From an uncultured bacterium (GTDB taxonomy: Bacteria; Vulcanimicrobiota; Xenobia; Xenobiales; Xenobiaceae), in the NCBI GenBank assembly GCA_934636825.1, contig CAKUBG010000009.1:20098-84097 (forward strand): a DNA stretch of 64,000 nt. The letters are read 5' to 3'. Positions 55,023 to 63,565 of the stretch are shown piece by piece. The first letter of the stretch is position 1, and every line of letters starts with the position of its first letter. A program made the position numbers and the translations under genes. The notes beneath the pieces were generated by a model, which saw only the letters and a list, made by a program, of their open reading frames with translations, was not told where the DNA came from and did not search any database.

Positions 55023-55129
55023 TGCTTCGCTTCAAGTATGGTACCTTACTTGAAGTTCGAAAAACACTTCTCTCAGTCAAGCGCCTTTCGTAGCTGTTGA
55101 AGTCGTAAAATCCTCACTATTTGCTTGAA

Positions 55130-55333
55130 AAGCTGTATAGCCGAGCTGGGAAATTACGCTTTATGGACTGCCGAGTTGAGAAAATGGCAGTCTCGGATAG
55201 CCTCTGTGAAGAAGGTGCCAATAGCTTCTTCACCCTCGTCGGACATGTGCAACATATCTTTTCGGAATATCCCTACTGAGAATGGTTGGGAAAGTCTACC
55301 TAGACGAGTGTTGTATCTGCAGGCTTTTTTTTT
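55130..55333 (+). ncRNA. structured 3' region or small RNA ending in a T run (tentative)
   Basis: GACTGCC/GGCAGTC (about 55166-55191), GAAGAAG/CTTCTTC (about 55208-55231) and GTCTA/TAGAC hairpins lie in line, with AGCCT/AGGCT able to close the last part, followed by nine T at 55325-55333. A 14-base word GCCGAGNTGNGAAA occurs twice 30 bases apart, and CTCGG can pair with either copy. It may be the trailer of the MBL transcript. Confidence 0.3.
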
Positions 55334-55517
55334 ATCAGTGAATTGCTTGGCTTTTTTAGGGGATCAGTTGAAAAATCCAAGCTTCCTGCCTTATATAGCC
55401 CTTTTTCAAAGACAGGCCTAAATTCCCGTTATTCACCAAAACGGTACTTGTAGCTTGCTGTTACAAAAAAACATCAATATATTGTTGTTATATAGGGACT
55501 AGCTGGGCTGAAAAAAA

Positions 55518-55546
55518 TTACAATATACGTATGCTGTCGATATAAT
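55518..55546 (+). promoter_or_regulatory. promoter of the candidate ncRNA
   Basis: TTACAA at 55518-55523, 17-base spacer, TATAAT at 55541-55546. Confidence 0.55.
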
Positions 55547-55552
55547 GGGGGA

Positions 55553-55891
55553 GATAAAAAATGCAATATTGTATTTTATACAATAAAATATTCAGTACGT
55601 CGATTGCTAAAATAGCCAAGCTTGCCTTTTGATAATTTCTGTAATAGAATTGTGTCGCTGACAGGGTAAATGGCGCGAATTTCTCCTTTCTCGGGGAAAA
55701 CTTCCATTCGCAGCGTTTTCTCAGGCCGTTGCGAGCCCCTGGAAGATCTCCCCGAAACGAAGTTTCGTCGATTGTTGGTTTTAGAACTAAAGCGCATTTT
55801 GGGAGCGCTTTAGCTCTGTTTCGGGGCGGTTCTCGCTCCGCACCATGTAAGGAGTGGTGCGGTTTGCGACAGTCGCCCCTTAACTTTTTTG
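55553..55891 (+). ncRNA. candidate structured non-coding RNA, unknown class
   Basis: Between a good promoter and a T run lie nested helices: TCGGGGA (55691) with TCCCCGA (55749), CTTCC (55701) with GGAAG (55741), TCGCAGCG (55708) with CGTTGCGA (55727); then ACGAA/TTCGT, CTAAAGCGC (55787) with GCGCTTTAG (55805), and GGGGCG (55823) with CGCCCC (55874) enclosing CCGCACCA/TGGTGCGG (55838-55862), followed by TTTTTT at 55885. Total about 340 bases. I do not find the tRNA-like end of tmRNA nor the conserved RNase P or SRP words. Short coding frames overlap it but are not convincing. Confidence 0.4.
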
Positions 55892-56244
55892 AATAAAAAA
55901 TTGCTTACTTTTCAAACAGTCCCTTTGTCCGCTTATTTTTGGAAATTGGGTGGGGTAGTGTTTGCTGTTGCATTCCATGATGCAATAAAAGGGTGCGCAG
56001 TAATTAATCGCCGCTGCACACGGCTTGAACAGGGAAAAAAGTAGTTTAACTCGGTGTTCGCGAATCTGGGGCGTGGTGAGGCCTACCTACACTGGCCTGG
56101 CAAGTGAACCGGCTCTAAAACTAATCTTCTTCTCTTCCGGTTTTGCGTACGCAATATACACAAATACACAACTTTAATGCTAGGCCAATCCGGCCTACAT
56201 TCGAATTATATACAACTGCTGGCCATTTGACAAGAGGTAGGCCA

Positions 56245-56283
56245 TAAAAAAGGCCCGGACCTTCTTGGAGAAGATCCGGGCCA
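56245..56283 (-). terminator. strong intrinsic terminator of the lipoprotein gene
   Basis: On the minus strand GGCCCGGATCTTCT pairs with AGAAGGTCCGGGCC (one mismatch), followed by six T. Confidence 0.92.
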
Positions 56284-56328
56284 AGGTCAACTTTTAGCTA
56301 TAAGCTAAAAGCTTGTGGGGATGAACTA

Positions 56329-58146
56329 TTAGGGCTGGTCACCAGCGTCGGGGTCTTCGTTGCCGCCGGGAGCGGGGCTGGGACTGGGAGTAGGATCTAC
56401 TTCAGTCTTAGGGGCGATTACCATGTTGAGAAGGTTGTCGATGTTAAGCTTAGTGAAAGCACCGAAAGCTTTGATCTGCTCGGTGTAAGGAGTGGTGTCC
56501 TTTTCCACAAACTTAACTTTCAGGTTGTTCTTCTGGTTGCTTTTCTCAATGGTAACAGAGTAGTCGTTAGCCTTCTGCTGCTCGGCAGTAGCGATGGTGA
56601 CAGTAGCATCTTTAGCGTTATAGATCTTGCTGTCTGCATCGAAAAGGGCAGCGGTGCTGGGATAAGTGAAACCGGCATTGCTGGGAATTTCGAAGAGAGA
56701 TAAACCATCTACTCCGTCAGCTACAAAGCGAGCGTACATCTTGAGGTTGGCGGTAACAACATCTTTAGTAGAGTCGCCTTTTACTTCAGTAGTAAACTCA
56801 GTAGCGTCTTTACCGGCAAAACCAACTTCTACAGTAGCGGGGACAGCCTCAGCGCCTTCCAGTTTGCCAGTAGCTTGGCCAGAGGTAGCTTCTACAGTGA
56901 AAGGAACGGTAGCGTCAAGTTTAGACTGTTTAAACTTAACTACGCCATCTTCTACAGCAACGTCTTCAGCTTTGAAAGCTTTCTGAGCGCTGTCTTTAAC
57001 AGTAAAGGTTACTTTGCTAGTGTCAACTTTAGGATAAGCGTTGGGCTTAGCACTTTCACCTTCACCCCAATCGGCGACGCATACTTCTAAAGGCAACTGA
57101 CGAACGCCGTAAGTGATGTTGTTGTTTTCGCTGCTGGTAGCTTTGGTCTGGTCGAGAGCGTAGTTGGCAGCTTTAGTCTGTCCTTGCTCTTTTACGTTTT
57201 CAGGAACCAAGACTGTCTTTTGATAATAAGTGGGAGTAACGCTAAGTTTGCTGGGGGTACGGTCAGTTACGTATACCTTGGTGTTCTGGGTATACCCGGA
57301 AACGCTAGCTCTGTCCAGTTTGACTTCTACTCCAGCGCCGTACTCTGTGGTGTAAGCAACGCCTTTGTATCTTCCGGGAGTAGGATACTCACCAACTTTG
57401 ACTTCTTCGGGCTGGATATAACCTTTAATATCACTGTAGTTGTCAATATCAACTAAACCAATGATATTGGCAGTGGTAGTTCCATCGGTTACCTTGTAAG
57501 CCAACTCGGTAACTTCGCCTTTATTAATAAACTCAGGAGAAGCGGTTAAGCTGTACTGAGCGTTTTTTTCAGAGAAGAAGTTGCCGTCGGTGACAGTGCC
57601 GCTAAATTTTTTGCCGCTCTTATCTTTATTCCAATCGTCACTTGTGAGCTTGTCAGTGCCAAAGCCAACAACCTTACCGTCCTCACCATAGTAGATATAA
57701 GTAAGGGTGACATTTTCCATCTTCTGGAAGACAGTGCTGGGCACGCCTAACACTACATAGCACTTATCGTTCTGAGTGGCGGAAGTGGGAGTTTGGTCAG
57801 CGGTAGTGTCGTCGGAGGTAGTATTCTCTTCGGCTAAAGCGGCATTGGCTTTGGTGGTCGTGCCAGTGTAGTTTATCTTCTGGACAGTGTCTCTGATGGC
57901 TAACTGTTTGCCGCTGTCAGTATCGGTAATAATCCAGCGCATGGATTTTACCTTATTGTTAATAAGAGTGGCTTCGGTAGTTGTGTAGTTGACGGTAATT
58001 GCGTTGGCAATTTTGTCAGGATTTAAGGGGTTAACTGCAGTAGAATCTCCGCTGTCACCGCAGCCGGTGGCGAAAATAGCAGCGCTCAGAGTTACGGTAG
58101 CAGCGATGGTTGCGAAACCAAAAATGTTTTTCTTACGTAAGATCAT
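56329..58146 (-). CDS. secreted lipoprotein, unknown function
   Basis: 605 residues. The N-terminus is a lipoprotein signal: RKK, a hydrophobic core (FGFATIAATVTLSAAIF), then ATGC with the lipidated Cys near residue 29, followed by GDSGDS. The mature protein is Thr/Lys/Asp-rich and beta-rich throughout, without a recognised domain; several stretches (AQYSLTASPEFINKG, VTFTVKDSAQKAF) look like immunoglobulin-like or Big-type beta-sandwich repeats. It ends in a Pro-rich PTPSPSPAPGG tail. Strong codon bias suggests high expression, so it is probably an abundant surface protein. AGGAG lies 12-13 bases before the ATG. Its leader carries three strong hairpins, and a strong terminator follows. Confidence 0.8.
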   Translation of the reverse strand: MILRKKNIFGFATIAATVTLSAAIFATGCGDSGDSTAVNPLNPDKIANAITVNYTTTEATLINNKVKSMRWIITDTDSGKQLAIRDTVQKINYTGTTTKANAALAEENTTSDDTTADQTPTSATQNDKCYVVLGVPSTVFQKMENVTLTYIYYGEDGKVVGFGTDKLTSDDWNKDKSGKKFSGTVTDGNFFSEKNAQYSLTASPEFINKGEVTELAYKVTDGTTTANIIGLVDIDNYSDIKGYIQPEEVKVGEYPTPGRYKGVAYTTEYGAGVEVKLDRASVSGYTQNTKVYVTDRTPSKLSVTPTYYQKTVLVPENVKEQGQTKAANYALDQTKATSSENNNITYGVRQLPLEVCVADWGEGESAKPNAYPKVDTSKVTFTVKDSAQKAFKAEDVAVEDGVVKFKQSKLDATVPFTVEATSGQATGKLEGAEAVPATVEVGFAGKDATEFTTEVKGDSTKDVVTANLKMYARFVADGVDGLSLFEIPSNAGFTYPSTAALFDADSKIYNAKDATVTIATAEQQKANDYSVTIEKSNQKNNLKVKFVEKDTTPYTEQIKAFGAFTKLNIDNLLNMVIAPKTEVDPTPSPSPAPGGNEDPDAGDQP

Positions 58147-58200
58147 TTAATTAACGAATCTCCTATAAAAGAGAAGTGATCACAAAAACCGTACTCCAAG

Positions 58201-58243
58201 CCTATTGCCCGAACTGTATCTTTTTGATACAATCGGGCATAGG
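58201..58243. repeat. long inverted repeat in the lipoprotein leader
   Basis: CCTAT, GCCCGA and GTATC at 58201-58220 mirror GATAC, CGGGC and ATAGG at 58226-58243 around a TTTTT loop: a 43-base near-perfect hairpin, without a T run on the minus strand. Confidence 0.85.
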
Positions 58244-58312
58244 AAAGGAGCCCTCCTTTTCTCTGGAATTCTGGGTGTGGGTAAGTCGCCAAACTGCTAC
58301 TGCCCAGAATTC
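58244..58312. repeat. two further hairpins upstream of the lipoprotein
   Basis: AAAGGAG/CTCCTTT (58244-58259) and GAATTCTGGG (58266-58275) with CCCAGAATTC (58303-58312). Together with the repeat before them they give three hairpins in a row. Confidence 0.75.
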
Positions 58313-58936
58313 TGCAAACATATAAGTTGTTGAGGTTTCAGAGGTTTTTTTTGTGAAGTCCAGAGAGCTTTAAACAACCTTCTCGCAAAAGGCTGGCGCT
58401 TTCTGTAGGCGATGTCCACGGAAAAAGCCTAGAAACAACACTCGGGGATCCGTTTTACAAGAACACGAAAAAAAAACGTATCCCTTAGTTTGGTTTGTGC
58501 CTTTTTGGGAGAAAATCACCGTAGAGGCATTATAGGCGATAAATGTGGCCATGTCCATAGGATCTTTTATGGGTGGTCACTTTTTATTTTTTTGATAAAA
58601 TAGAACTTGGTAAGTGGCCAAAGGCTTAATTTTTGAGCTATATTCTTTTGCGCCAATGTCCAACTTTTTGATAAAACAATCTTTGAGCTATTTGTTACAT
58701 TTTTGTTTTTTTTTACTTAGGACGCACGCTATAGCGCGTAATATATCGTGTTTTTGTATAGTTTTAGTAATTATTATTTGATACTAGACTAGGTTGGCTA
58801 TGAATAGTTAGCAATCTGACGCCATAGCAAATTAGGCTCAGTGCCACTATTTAAGAGGAGAAGAGCGGCGTAGGTGGGAAAAACTTAGGTTAAAGCAAAT
58901 GCAAAAACTAATTGCGGTGAGGTTCGTTCTTTAACC
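58313..58936. other. intergenic region between lipoprotein and kinase operon
   Basis: No gene seen in 620 bases. A CGCTATAGCG palindrome lies at 58727-58736. Several TTGATA/TTGTAT words with poor -10 partners lie near 58750-58800; I cannot assign a promoter to either flanking gene. Confidence 0.35.
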
Positions 58937-60220
58937 TTGTTGATTTACATTGTCTGGCTGGCAGCCACTTCGCTGGCCCTCTTTTACTCTTGGTGGTCTT
59001 ACAACTTGTTGCGCAAACGCGACGCCTACCAGCGCAGCCTTTTGGCTTTGCAAGAAGCGCCCCTTATTACCGATGATTTTGCCAGTCAGGCTCAGTTGCT
59101 TTGCCAGGCTTGCTTAGATGAAATTGAAGCCAATGGTTGCACACTTTACTTGCAACCGGGTCATGAAGAGACCGGTTTCCGTTTGGCGGCCAAGGCTGGC
59201 AGTACGGCTGAAGAGACTGGCCCTGGTATGGTAAAAGATTTGCTTAAGCAAGCTTGGGACAGCGGAGAAATGGCTGAATCGAGGGCTTCGGGGCGCTGGA
59301 TGGTTGCTGTACCAGTATGGCATGGCCATTCTGGCGGCGGCGTCATGATTGCCGTTTGGGATAGTATCAACAAGCCCGGAGAAACGGAGCGCAGTCTTAT
59401 GAAGGCCGCCGCTTCGGTCGCTTCCTTAATGGCGCCGCGTTTTGTACGTGAAGAAGCGCTCACCAAGGCTCATGAAGAAATACAAGTTCTTAAAGGCGAA
59501 ATCGCTCAAGAAAGCCACTTGGCTGGCGTAGGCCGTTTGGCTGCCGGCGTAGCTCACGAATTGAGCCAACCTTTAAGCGCTGTTTTGACTATGGTTAGCA
59601 GCTTATCGCGCACTTCGCAAGATCCTGTCAATTCGCGTCGCTTGCACATTATCCAAGACGCAGTGCAAAAGTGCAAAGGTATAATCGAAAAGCTTTTAGT
59701 CTACTCTCGCACTTCTATAGAAAATGAAAATAAAGTCAGTTTCTCTCAGTTTGTGCGTGCTTCTACCGATATAAATCAAGTAGTGGCCGACAGCTTGGAG
59801 CTTTTACGTGACGATTTCTCCGAAAATAAAATCATCGCTCAGGTGCAATATGCCGAATTGCCGCAAGTAAGAGCCAATTCTACACAATGGTCCCAAGCTT
59901 TTGCCAATATTTTGGCTTTTCTGCGTGATTTAATCAAAATCGAACAAACGCCCAATCCCTTTGTCAAAGTCAGCACCGCTTACAAAGATCATCAGGTGCA
60001 AGTAGAGTTTGTCACTAACAGTACGCTCATTTCCAAAGAAGAATTGCCTCGCTTGTTTGAGCCTTTCTTTGCCAATTCTCACCCCGGTTTGAGCAGTTGC
60101 TTCGGTTTGGGACTGGTGCGCGAAGTTGTGCGCAAACATAATGGCACTATCGAAGCTAAAGCCGCTCCGGCTGTAGGCATGGTTATACTTATCACAGTTC
60201 CTGTTGAAGAAGTGGGGTAG
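58937..60220 (+). CDS. sensor histidine kinase with GAF-like domain
   Basis: 427 residues. One N-terminal membrane helix (LIYIVWLAATSLALFYSWW), a GAF-like region at about 45-175, a HisKA dimerisation helix pair with phosphorylated His207 in GVAHELSQPLSAV, and an HATPase domain with FANILAFLRDL in the N-box position and GLGLVREVVRKHNG near 390. The N-box lacks the usual ExxxN pattern, so kinase strength is uncertain. The first helix is at the very N-terminus and no periplasmic sensor is present. The start is TTG 58937 with GAGG 14 bases upstream. There is no response regulator next to it; its end abuts the Ser/Thr kinase gene five bases later, so the two kinases are coexpressed. Confidence 0.87.
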   Translation: MLIYIVWLAATSLALFYSWWSYNLLRKRDAYQRSLLALQEAPLITDDFASQAQLLCQACLDEIEANGCTLYLQPGHEETGFRLAAKAGSTAEETGPGMVKDLLKQAWDSGEMAESRASGRWMVAVPVWHGHSGGGVMIAVWDSINKPGETERSLMKAAASVASLMAPRFVREEALTKAHEEIQVLKGEIAQESHLAGVGRLAAGVAHELSQPLSAVLTMVSSLSRTSQDPVNSRRLHIIQDAVQKCKGIIEKLLVYSRTSIENENKVSFSQFVRASTDINQVVADSLELLRDDFSENKIIAQVQYAELPQVRANSTQWSQAFANILAFLRDLIKIEQTPNPFVKVSTAYKDHQVQVEFVTNSTLISKEELPRLFEPFFANSHPGLSSCFGLGLVREVVRKHNGTIEAKAAPAVGMVILITVPVEEVG

Positions 60221-60224
60221 GATA

Positions 60225-62741
60225 GTGGCTGAAAAAGATCTTACAAATGATAAAAAGGCCTCCCAGCAGCCGGAATTTAAAATGGCCGCCGGGCCTATGG
60301 CTTTGCCAACTTCTGGCTTTATCAAAGAAATTGAAAATGAGCCTGCCTCTGCTGTTGAAAAAGGTAAAATTTTGCAAGGGCGCTACAAAGTGGTGGGGCT
60401 TTTGGGTAAAGGCGGCTTTGGGGCCGTCTACAAAGTTACCGATTTGCGTTTGCCAGGCAAATTTTGGGCTCTTAAAGAGCTCCATTTTCGCGATAAGTCG
60501 CAATTAGCTGAGGCTAAACGCAGTTTCGAACGCGAAGCCCGTTTGCTTTCCACTTTAATCCATCGCAGTTTGCCAGTTATAGTCGATTTCTTCTCTGAAG
60601 GTGACTCCACATTTTTGCTCATGGAAGAAATCGAAGGCTGTACTTTAGCTCAGCTAGTAGAAGAAAACGGGCCGTCCGGAGAAGTGGATGTTTTACGTTG
60701 GGCTTTAGAAATAGCTCGCGTTTTAGAATATTTGCACAGCCAGGAGCCGCCGGTTATTTTCCGCGATCTTAAGCCGGAAAATGTTATGGTCAGTTCCGAT
60801 GGCCATATAAAACTTATCGACTTTGGTTTGGCTCGCTTTTTTGATCCTACAAAAAAACGCGACACTTCTGCTGTCGGCTCAGTGGGTTATGCTCCTCCGG
60901 AAGTGTGGGACGACTCTGCCCAGACTGATGCTCGCAGTGATATTTATTCTTTCGGCGCCACTTTGTATTTCGTTTTGACCGGCAAGCCGCCCTCACCGGT
61001 GTATGGCCGCCACCAGTTGGCTCCTCATTGTCCTAAACTCAACCCCGATTTTGCCAAATTGGTGTTGCGCTGCATGCAAGTAAATCCCGAAGATCGCTAC
61101 CAAAACATGGAGCAAGTTATCAGGGATTTAATCTCTATTCTATCTACAGTAGCCGCTGATGATCCCATACTTAAAGACGAATTGCGAGCTGAATCTTTCC
61201 GCCGAGTGGCAGCTCAAAGTATAAAAAGGCCTCGCCATGTGGTTGTAGCTAATGCCAGCTCTAAAGGAGAACGCAGCCTTAAAGCGCCGCGAGCGGCTAC
61301 AACTTCCAAGCTGGCTCCTATATTGATCCTAATTTGCAGTTTGCTCTTTATTTGGGGCGCTTGGGGAGGCTTTTGCCACTTAAAAAACAGTCAGGGCTGG
61401 GAATTTGATATTCCTTACGAATTGGTCAATCCCGATAAAGAGACGGCTCGTCTCTATATCAACCAGCAAAATTGGCCTAAAGCTATGGCTTGTCTAGCTC
61501 AAGCTATTACCAGACACCCTAGCGACGCCGAAGCGCACATAATGATGGAAAATGTCAATGTGCATTTAAGTGGCAAACCTTACTTCAGAGTGCCGGCTTT
61601 TATGACGCTCTCCGGCAGTGACGCTCCTGAAGCTTATCGTTTGCTTTACGGTATAGCTATGGCTCAGCGTAATTTTAACAAAAATGGCGGCGCTAAAGAT
61701 GGACGTTTAGCTATTGTCGATATTTACGACGACCGTTCCAACATGGAAACTGCAGCCGGTATTTGTGGCAGTATCAATAATGATAAAGAATATTTGGGAG
61801 TAATAGGTCCCTTTAGTTCTCAATTTTCTTTAGCTTTATCGCCTTTATTTAATTCTGCTCAGTTGCCGATTCTTACTCCGGTCGTTTCAGCTCCTGGTAT
61901 TTGGGAGCAAGGAAGTTGTATCTTTACAGCTAGTGATACCAATGCCGCTCGCTGTGCTGTTATTGCTCGCTATTTGTTGCAAAGTGGCTATCGTAAAGTT
62001 GGTATCGTTGTCGATAGAGATAGTGTACTTTCGGCCAATGTTGCTGACTATTTCCGCCGTAGCTTTAAATCTATGGGTGGAGAAATAGGCTCAGAGACTA
62101 AGTTTACGGGAATAAAATTTGCTAAAGTTATTGATAAACTAGAGCAAGATCAGGTAGATTGTGTCTTTTTCTCCGATCATCGTGGCACGCCCTTGGCTAT
62201 TTTTGCTAAAGAGTTGCGCTCGCGCGGCTTAAAAATGCCTATCGCCGGTCAGGTCGCTCCTTTTACCAAAGACCTTATTACGGTAGGCGGCAATGCTGTT
62301 GAAGGGTTGATTCTTTCCGGCTATTTCCATAGCGACAGCCCCGAACCAGCTACCAAGCTTTACTCCGAGCGTTTTCGCGCTCTCTTCGGTGGCCTTTCGC
62401 CATCTCACTTAGACGCCAGTGCTTATGATGCTGCCAATATTATATTCAGCGCTTATAAAAACGGTGTAAAAACTCGCCAAGAGATGTGCGCTTATTTGCA
62501 CTCTATAGGCGCCGATCCTAAAGAAAAAGGAGCTCGTCCTTGTTGGCAAGGAGCTACTGGCACTTTCTCTTTGGCTCGCAAATTGGATATTCGCGATATC
62601 TATTTAATTGAGATCCACAAAGGCAAATATGATTTAATTAAATTGTATCGTCGTGGCCAAAAAGAAGATCCCAACGCTATTCCCAAGAACAATACGCCCG
62701 CTTGGCTGCCTATGCGCACGCCCTCTGCGGATGTTGAGTGA
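60225..62741 (+). CDS. transmembrane Ser/Thr protein kinase with periplasmic-binding-protein sensor
   Basis: 838 residues. Cytoplasmic kinase at about 45-310: GKGGFGAVYK glycine loop (about 60), ALKEL lysine, FRDLKPENV catalytic loop (about 178; Phe for the usual His), DFGLARFF, and GSVGYAPPEVW. A basic linker leads to one transmembrane helix at about 364-384 (LAPILILICSLLFIWGAWGG). Then a short TPR-like helical stretch (about 400-450) and, from about 456 to 790, a type I periplasmic-binding-protein fold like Leu/Ile/Val-binding proteins (GVIGPFSSQFSLALSPLFN, ASDTNAARCAVIARY, AAKLYSERF-type helices). It would sense an extracytoplasmic small ligand and signal by Ser/Thr phosphorylation. GTG 60225 has GGGG seven bases upstream and begins just after the histidine kinase stop. 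Confidence 0.88.
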   Translation: MAEKDLTNDKKASQQPEFKMAAGPMALPTSGFIKEIENEPASAVEKGKILQGRYKVVGLLGKGGFGAVYKVTDLRLPGKFWALKELHFRDKSQLAEAKRSFEREARLLSTLIHRSLPVIVDFFSEGDSTFLLMEEIEGCTLAQLVEENGPSGEVDVLRWALEIARVLEYLHSQEPPVIFRDLKPENVMVSSDGHIKLIDFGLARFFDPTKKRDTSAVGSVGYAPPEVWDDSAQTDARSDIYSFGATLYFVLTGKPPSPVYGRHQLAPHCPKLNPDFAKLVLRCMQVNPEDRYQNMEQVIRDLISILSTVAADDPILKDELRAESFRRVAAQSIKRPRHVVVANASSKGERSLKAPRAATTSKLAPILILICSLLFIWGAWGGFCHLKNSQGWEFDIPYELVNPDKETARLYINQQNWPKAMACLAQAITRHPSDAEAHIMMENVNVHLSGKPYFRVPAFMTLSGSDAPEAYRLLYGIAMAQRNFNKNGGAKDGRLAIVDIYDDRSNMETAAGICGSINNDKEYLGVIGPFSSQFSLALSPLFNSAQLPILTPVVSAPGIWEQGSCIFTASDTNAARCAVIARYLLQSGYRKVGIVVDRDSVLSANVADYFRRSFKSMGGEIGSETKFTGIKFAKVIDKLEQDQVDCVFFSDHRGTPLAIFAKELRSRGLKMPIAGQVAPFTKDLITVGGNAVEGLILSGYFHSDSPEPATKLYSERFRALFGGLSPSHLDASAYDAANIIFSAYKNGVKTRQEMCAYLHSIGADPKEKGARPCWQGATGTFSLARKLDIRDIYLIEIHKGKYDLIKLYRRGQKEDPNAIPKNNTPAWLPMRTPSADVE

Positions 62742-62773
62742 GAGCTAGTATAAGGGATCGGATGTTTTGAGAG

Positions 62774-62824
62774 AAAGCCCATTTTTTAGATCTCCTTAAA
62801 ATCCCATCACTTCGGGCTTTTTTC
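62774..62824 (+). terminator. intrinsic terminator of the kinase operon
   Basis: AAAGCCC (62774-62780) pairs with GGGCTTT (62814-62820), followed by more T. Confidence 0.75.
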
Positions 62825-62865
62825 TTCATCGGCTTCCTAAATGGTTTGCGAGAATTTTTTCCAGC

Positions 62866-62976
62866 AGATCCGCTTTTTTACAATTTAACGTCCTTTCAAA
62901 ACCTATTAAATAGGAGCTGAAGGGGCGTTTTTTATTGTCGTTTAGGGGCTTAAAAAGCCTGAAAAAAAGCGGATCT
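62866..62976. repeat. 14-base perfect inverted repeat near the element boundary
   Basis: AGATCCGCTTTTTT (62866-62879) and AAAAAAGCGGATCT (62963-62976). They bracket the second terminator. They could be transposase binding sites or part of the host flank. Confidence 0.6.
62887..62933 (+). terminator. second terminator-like hairpin
   Basis: AACGTCCTTTCA (62887-62898) pairs with TGAAGGGGCGTT (62918-62929) with G-T pairs, enclosing CCTATT/AATAGG, followed by six T. Confidence 0.7.
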
Positions 62977-63111
62977 GTGCGGATTTTTGTATTTTTAAAA
63001 CTCCTAATTTTTTATCCGATCCAAAATTCCAAAAATTCATTTTAATAAAAGCCCGAATTTTCGGCGTTTTTCTTGATTTAGCGATGCAACCATTGCAACC
63101 ATTGCAATCGT

Positions 63112-63423
63112 TTAATAATTGTCGATTCCTAACAGAATTTTGACAGCTTTCTGCAAATCAGTTTTCTGACGATATTCAGCGATAATTCTTCGTTCTGTTT
63201 CATCAAGATTATCGAGAGTTGGCTCCATGTCTAACAAAATATTAGGAGAAACGTTCAAAACTCTACATAAATCCTTGAGAGAGTCCACGTCGGGGCGATT
63301 TTCGCCTTTTTCCCAATTAGATAATCTACTGTTACTAATGCCTATTCTGCTCGCGAGTTCTTTTTGGCTAAGCTTTCTCAACTCGCGGTATTGTTTAATC
63401 TTGCTTCCAATAGTGTAAGTCAT
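63112..63423 (-). CDS. XRE-family repressor of the Mu-like element
   Basis: 103 residues. N-terminal helix-turn-helix of the XRE/lambda-repressor type: IKQYRELRKLSQKELASRIGISNSRLSNWE, with QKELASRIGI as helices 2-3 and NSRLSNWEKG as the recognition region. The C-terminal 40 residues are helical and acidic, and too short for an autoproteolytic LexA-like domain, so induction would work by another means. The divergent small gene, with operator-like repeats between, marks it as the immunity repressor (the role of Mu c). GAGAG lies before the ATG. Confidence 0.85.
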   Translation of the reverse strand: MTYTIGSKIKQYRELRKLSQKELASRIGISNSRLSNWEKGENRPDVDSLKDLCRVLNVSPNILLDMEPTLDNLDETERRIIAEYRQKTDLQKAVKILLGIDNY

Positions 63424-63455
63424 TTTTTGTCACTCTCTTTCTTTATAGCGACCTT

Positions 63456-63484
63456 ATTAAAATACAGGCTGATATTAAAATCAA
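63456..63484 (-). promoter_or_regulatory. repressor promoter of the Mu-like element
   Basis: On the minus strand TTGATT (63484-63479), 17-base spacer, TTTAAT (63461-63456). The -35 lies inside the first operator-like site. Confidence 0.55.
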
Positions 63485-63556
63485 GAATTTCTGTATTTTT
63501 CTCTTGATATTCAAGATTGTCTGTATTATTATCTAGTTAATCCAGAAATTCTTGAT
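63480..63556. promoter_or_regulatory. operator region with three related sites
   Basis: ATCAAGAATTTCTG (63480-63493) is repeated inverted as CAGAAATTCTTGAT (63543-63556); between them TCTTGATATTCAAGA (63502-63516) is a perfect palindrome built from the same half-site. The sites overlap both divergent promoters, as expected for a phage-type repressor/Cro switch. Confidence 0.7.
63504..63532 (+). promoter_or_regulatory. early promoter of the Mu-like element
   Basis: TTGATA at 63504-63509, 17-base spacer, TATTAT at 63527-63532; its -35 overlaps the central palindrome. Confidence 0.6.
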
Positions 63557-63565
63557 TCTAAAAGA

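Larger units (their letters stand above)
55334..56328. other. non-coding region apart from the candidate ncRNA
   Basis: No convincing protein gene. It holds the candidate ncRNA (55553-55891, listed separately), a TTGCAT/ATGCAA hairpin near 55975, short inverted repeats to 56100, and the lipoprotein terminator. Nothing else is recognised. Confidence 0.4.

Noticed and set aside
55125..55421. Open frame of 98 codons downstream of the MBL gene
   Set aside because: Starts at a TTG without ribosome site, composition is not coding-like, and it runs through a T-run terminator and hairpins.
55561..55632. A 23-codon frame with GGGGGAG before its ATG
   Set aside because: The ribosome-site-like sequence lies directly after the -10 element and would be mostly untranscribed.
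55576..55797. Minus-strand frame of 73 codons with a protein-like end (IRAIYPVSDTILLQKLSK)
   Set aside because: No ribosome-binding site, and most of it overlaps the nested hairpins of the candidate RNA on the other strand; at best a gene fragment.
58370..58558. Minus-strand frame of 62 codons upstream of the lipoprotein
   Set aside because: No ribosome-binding site and no family-like sequence; likely chance.
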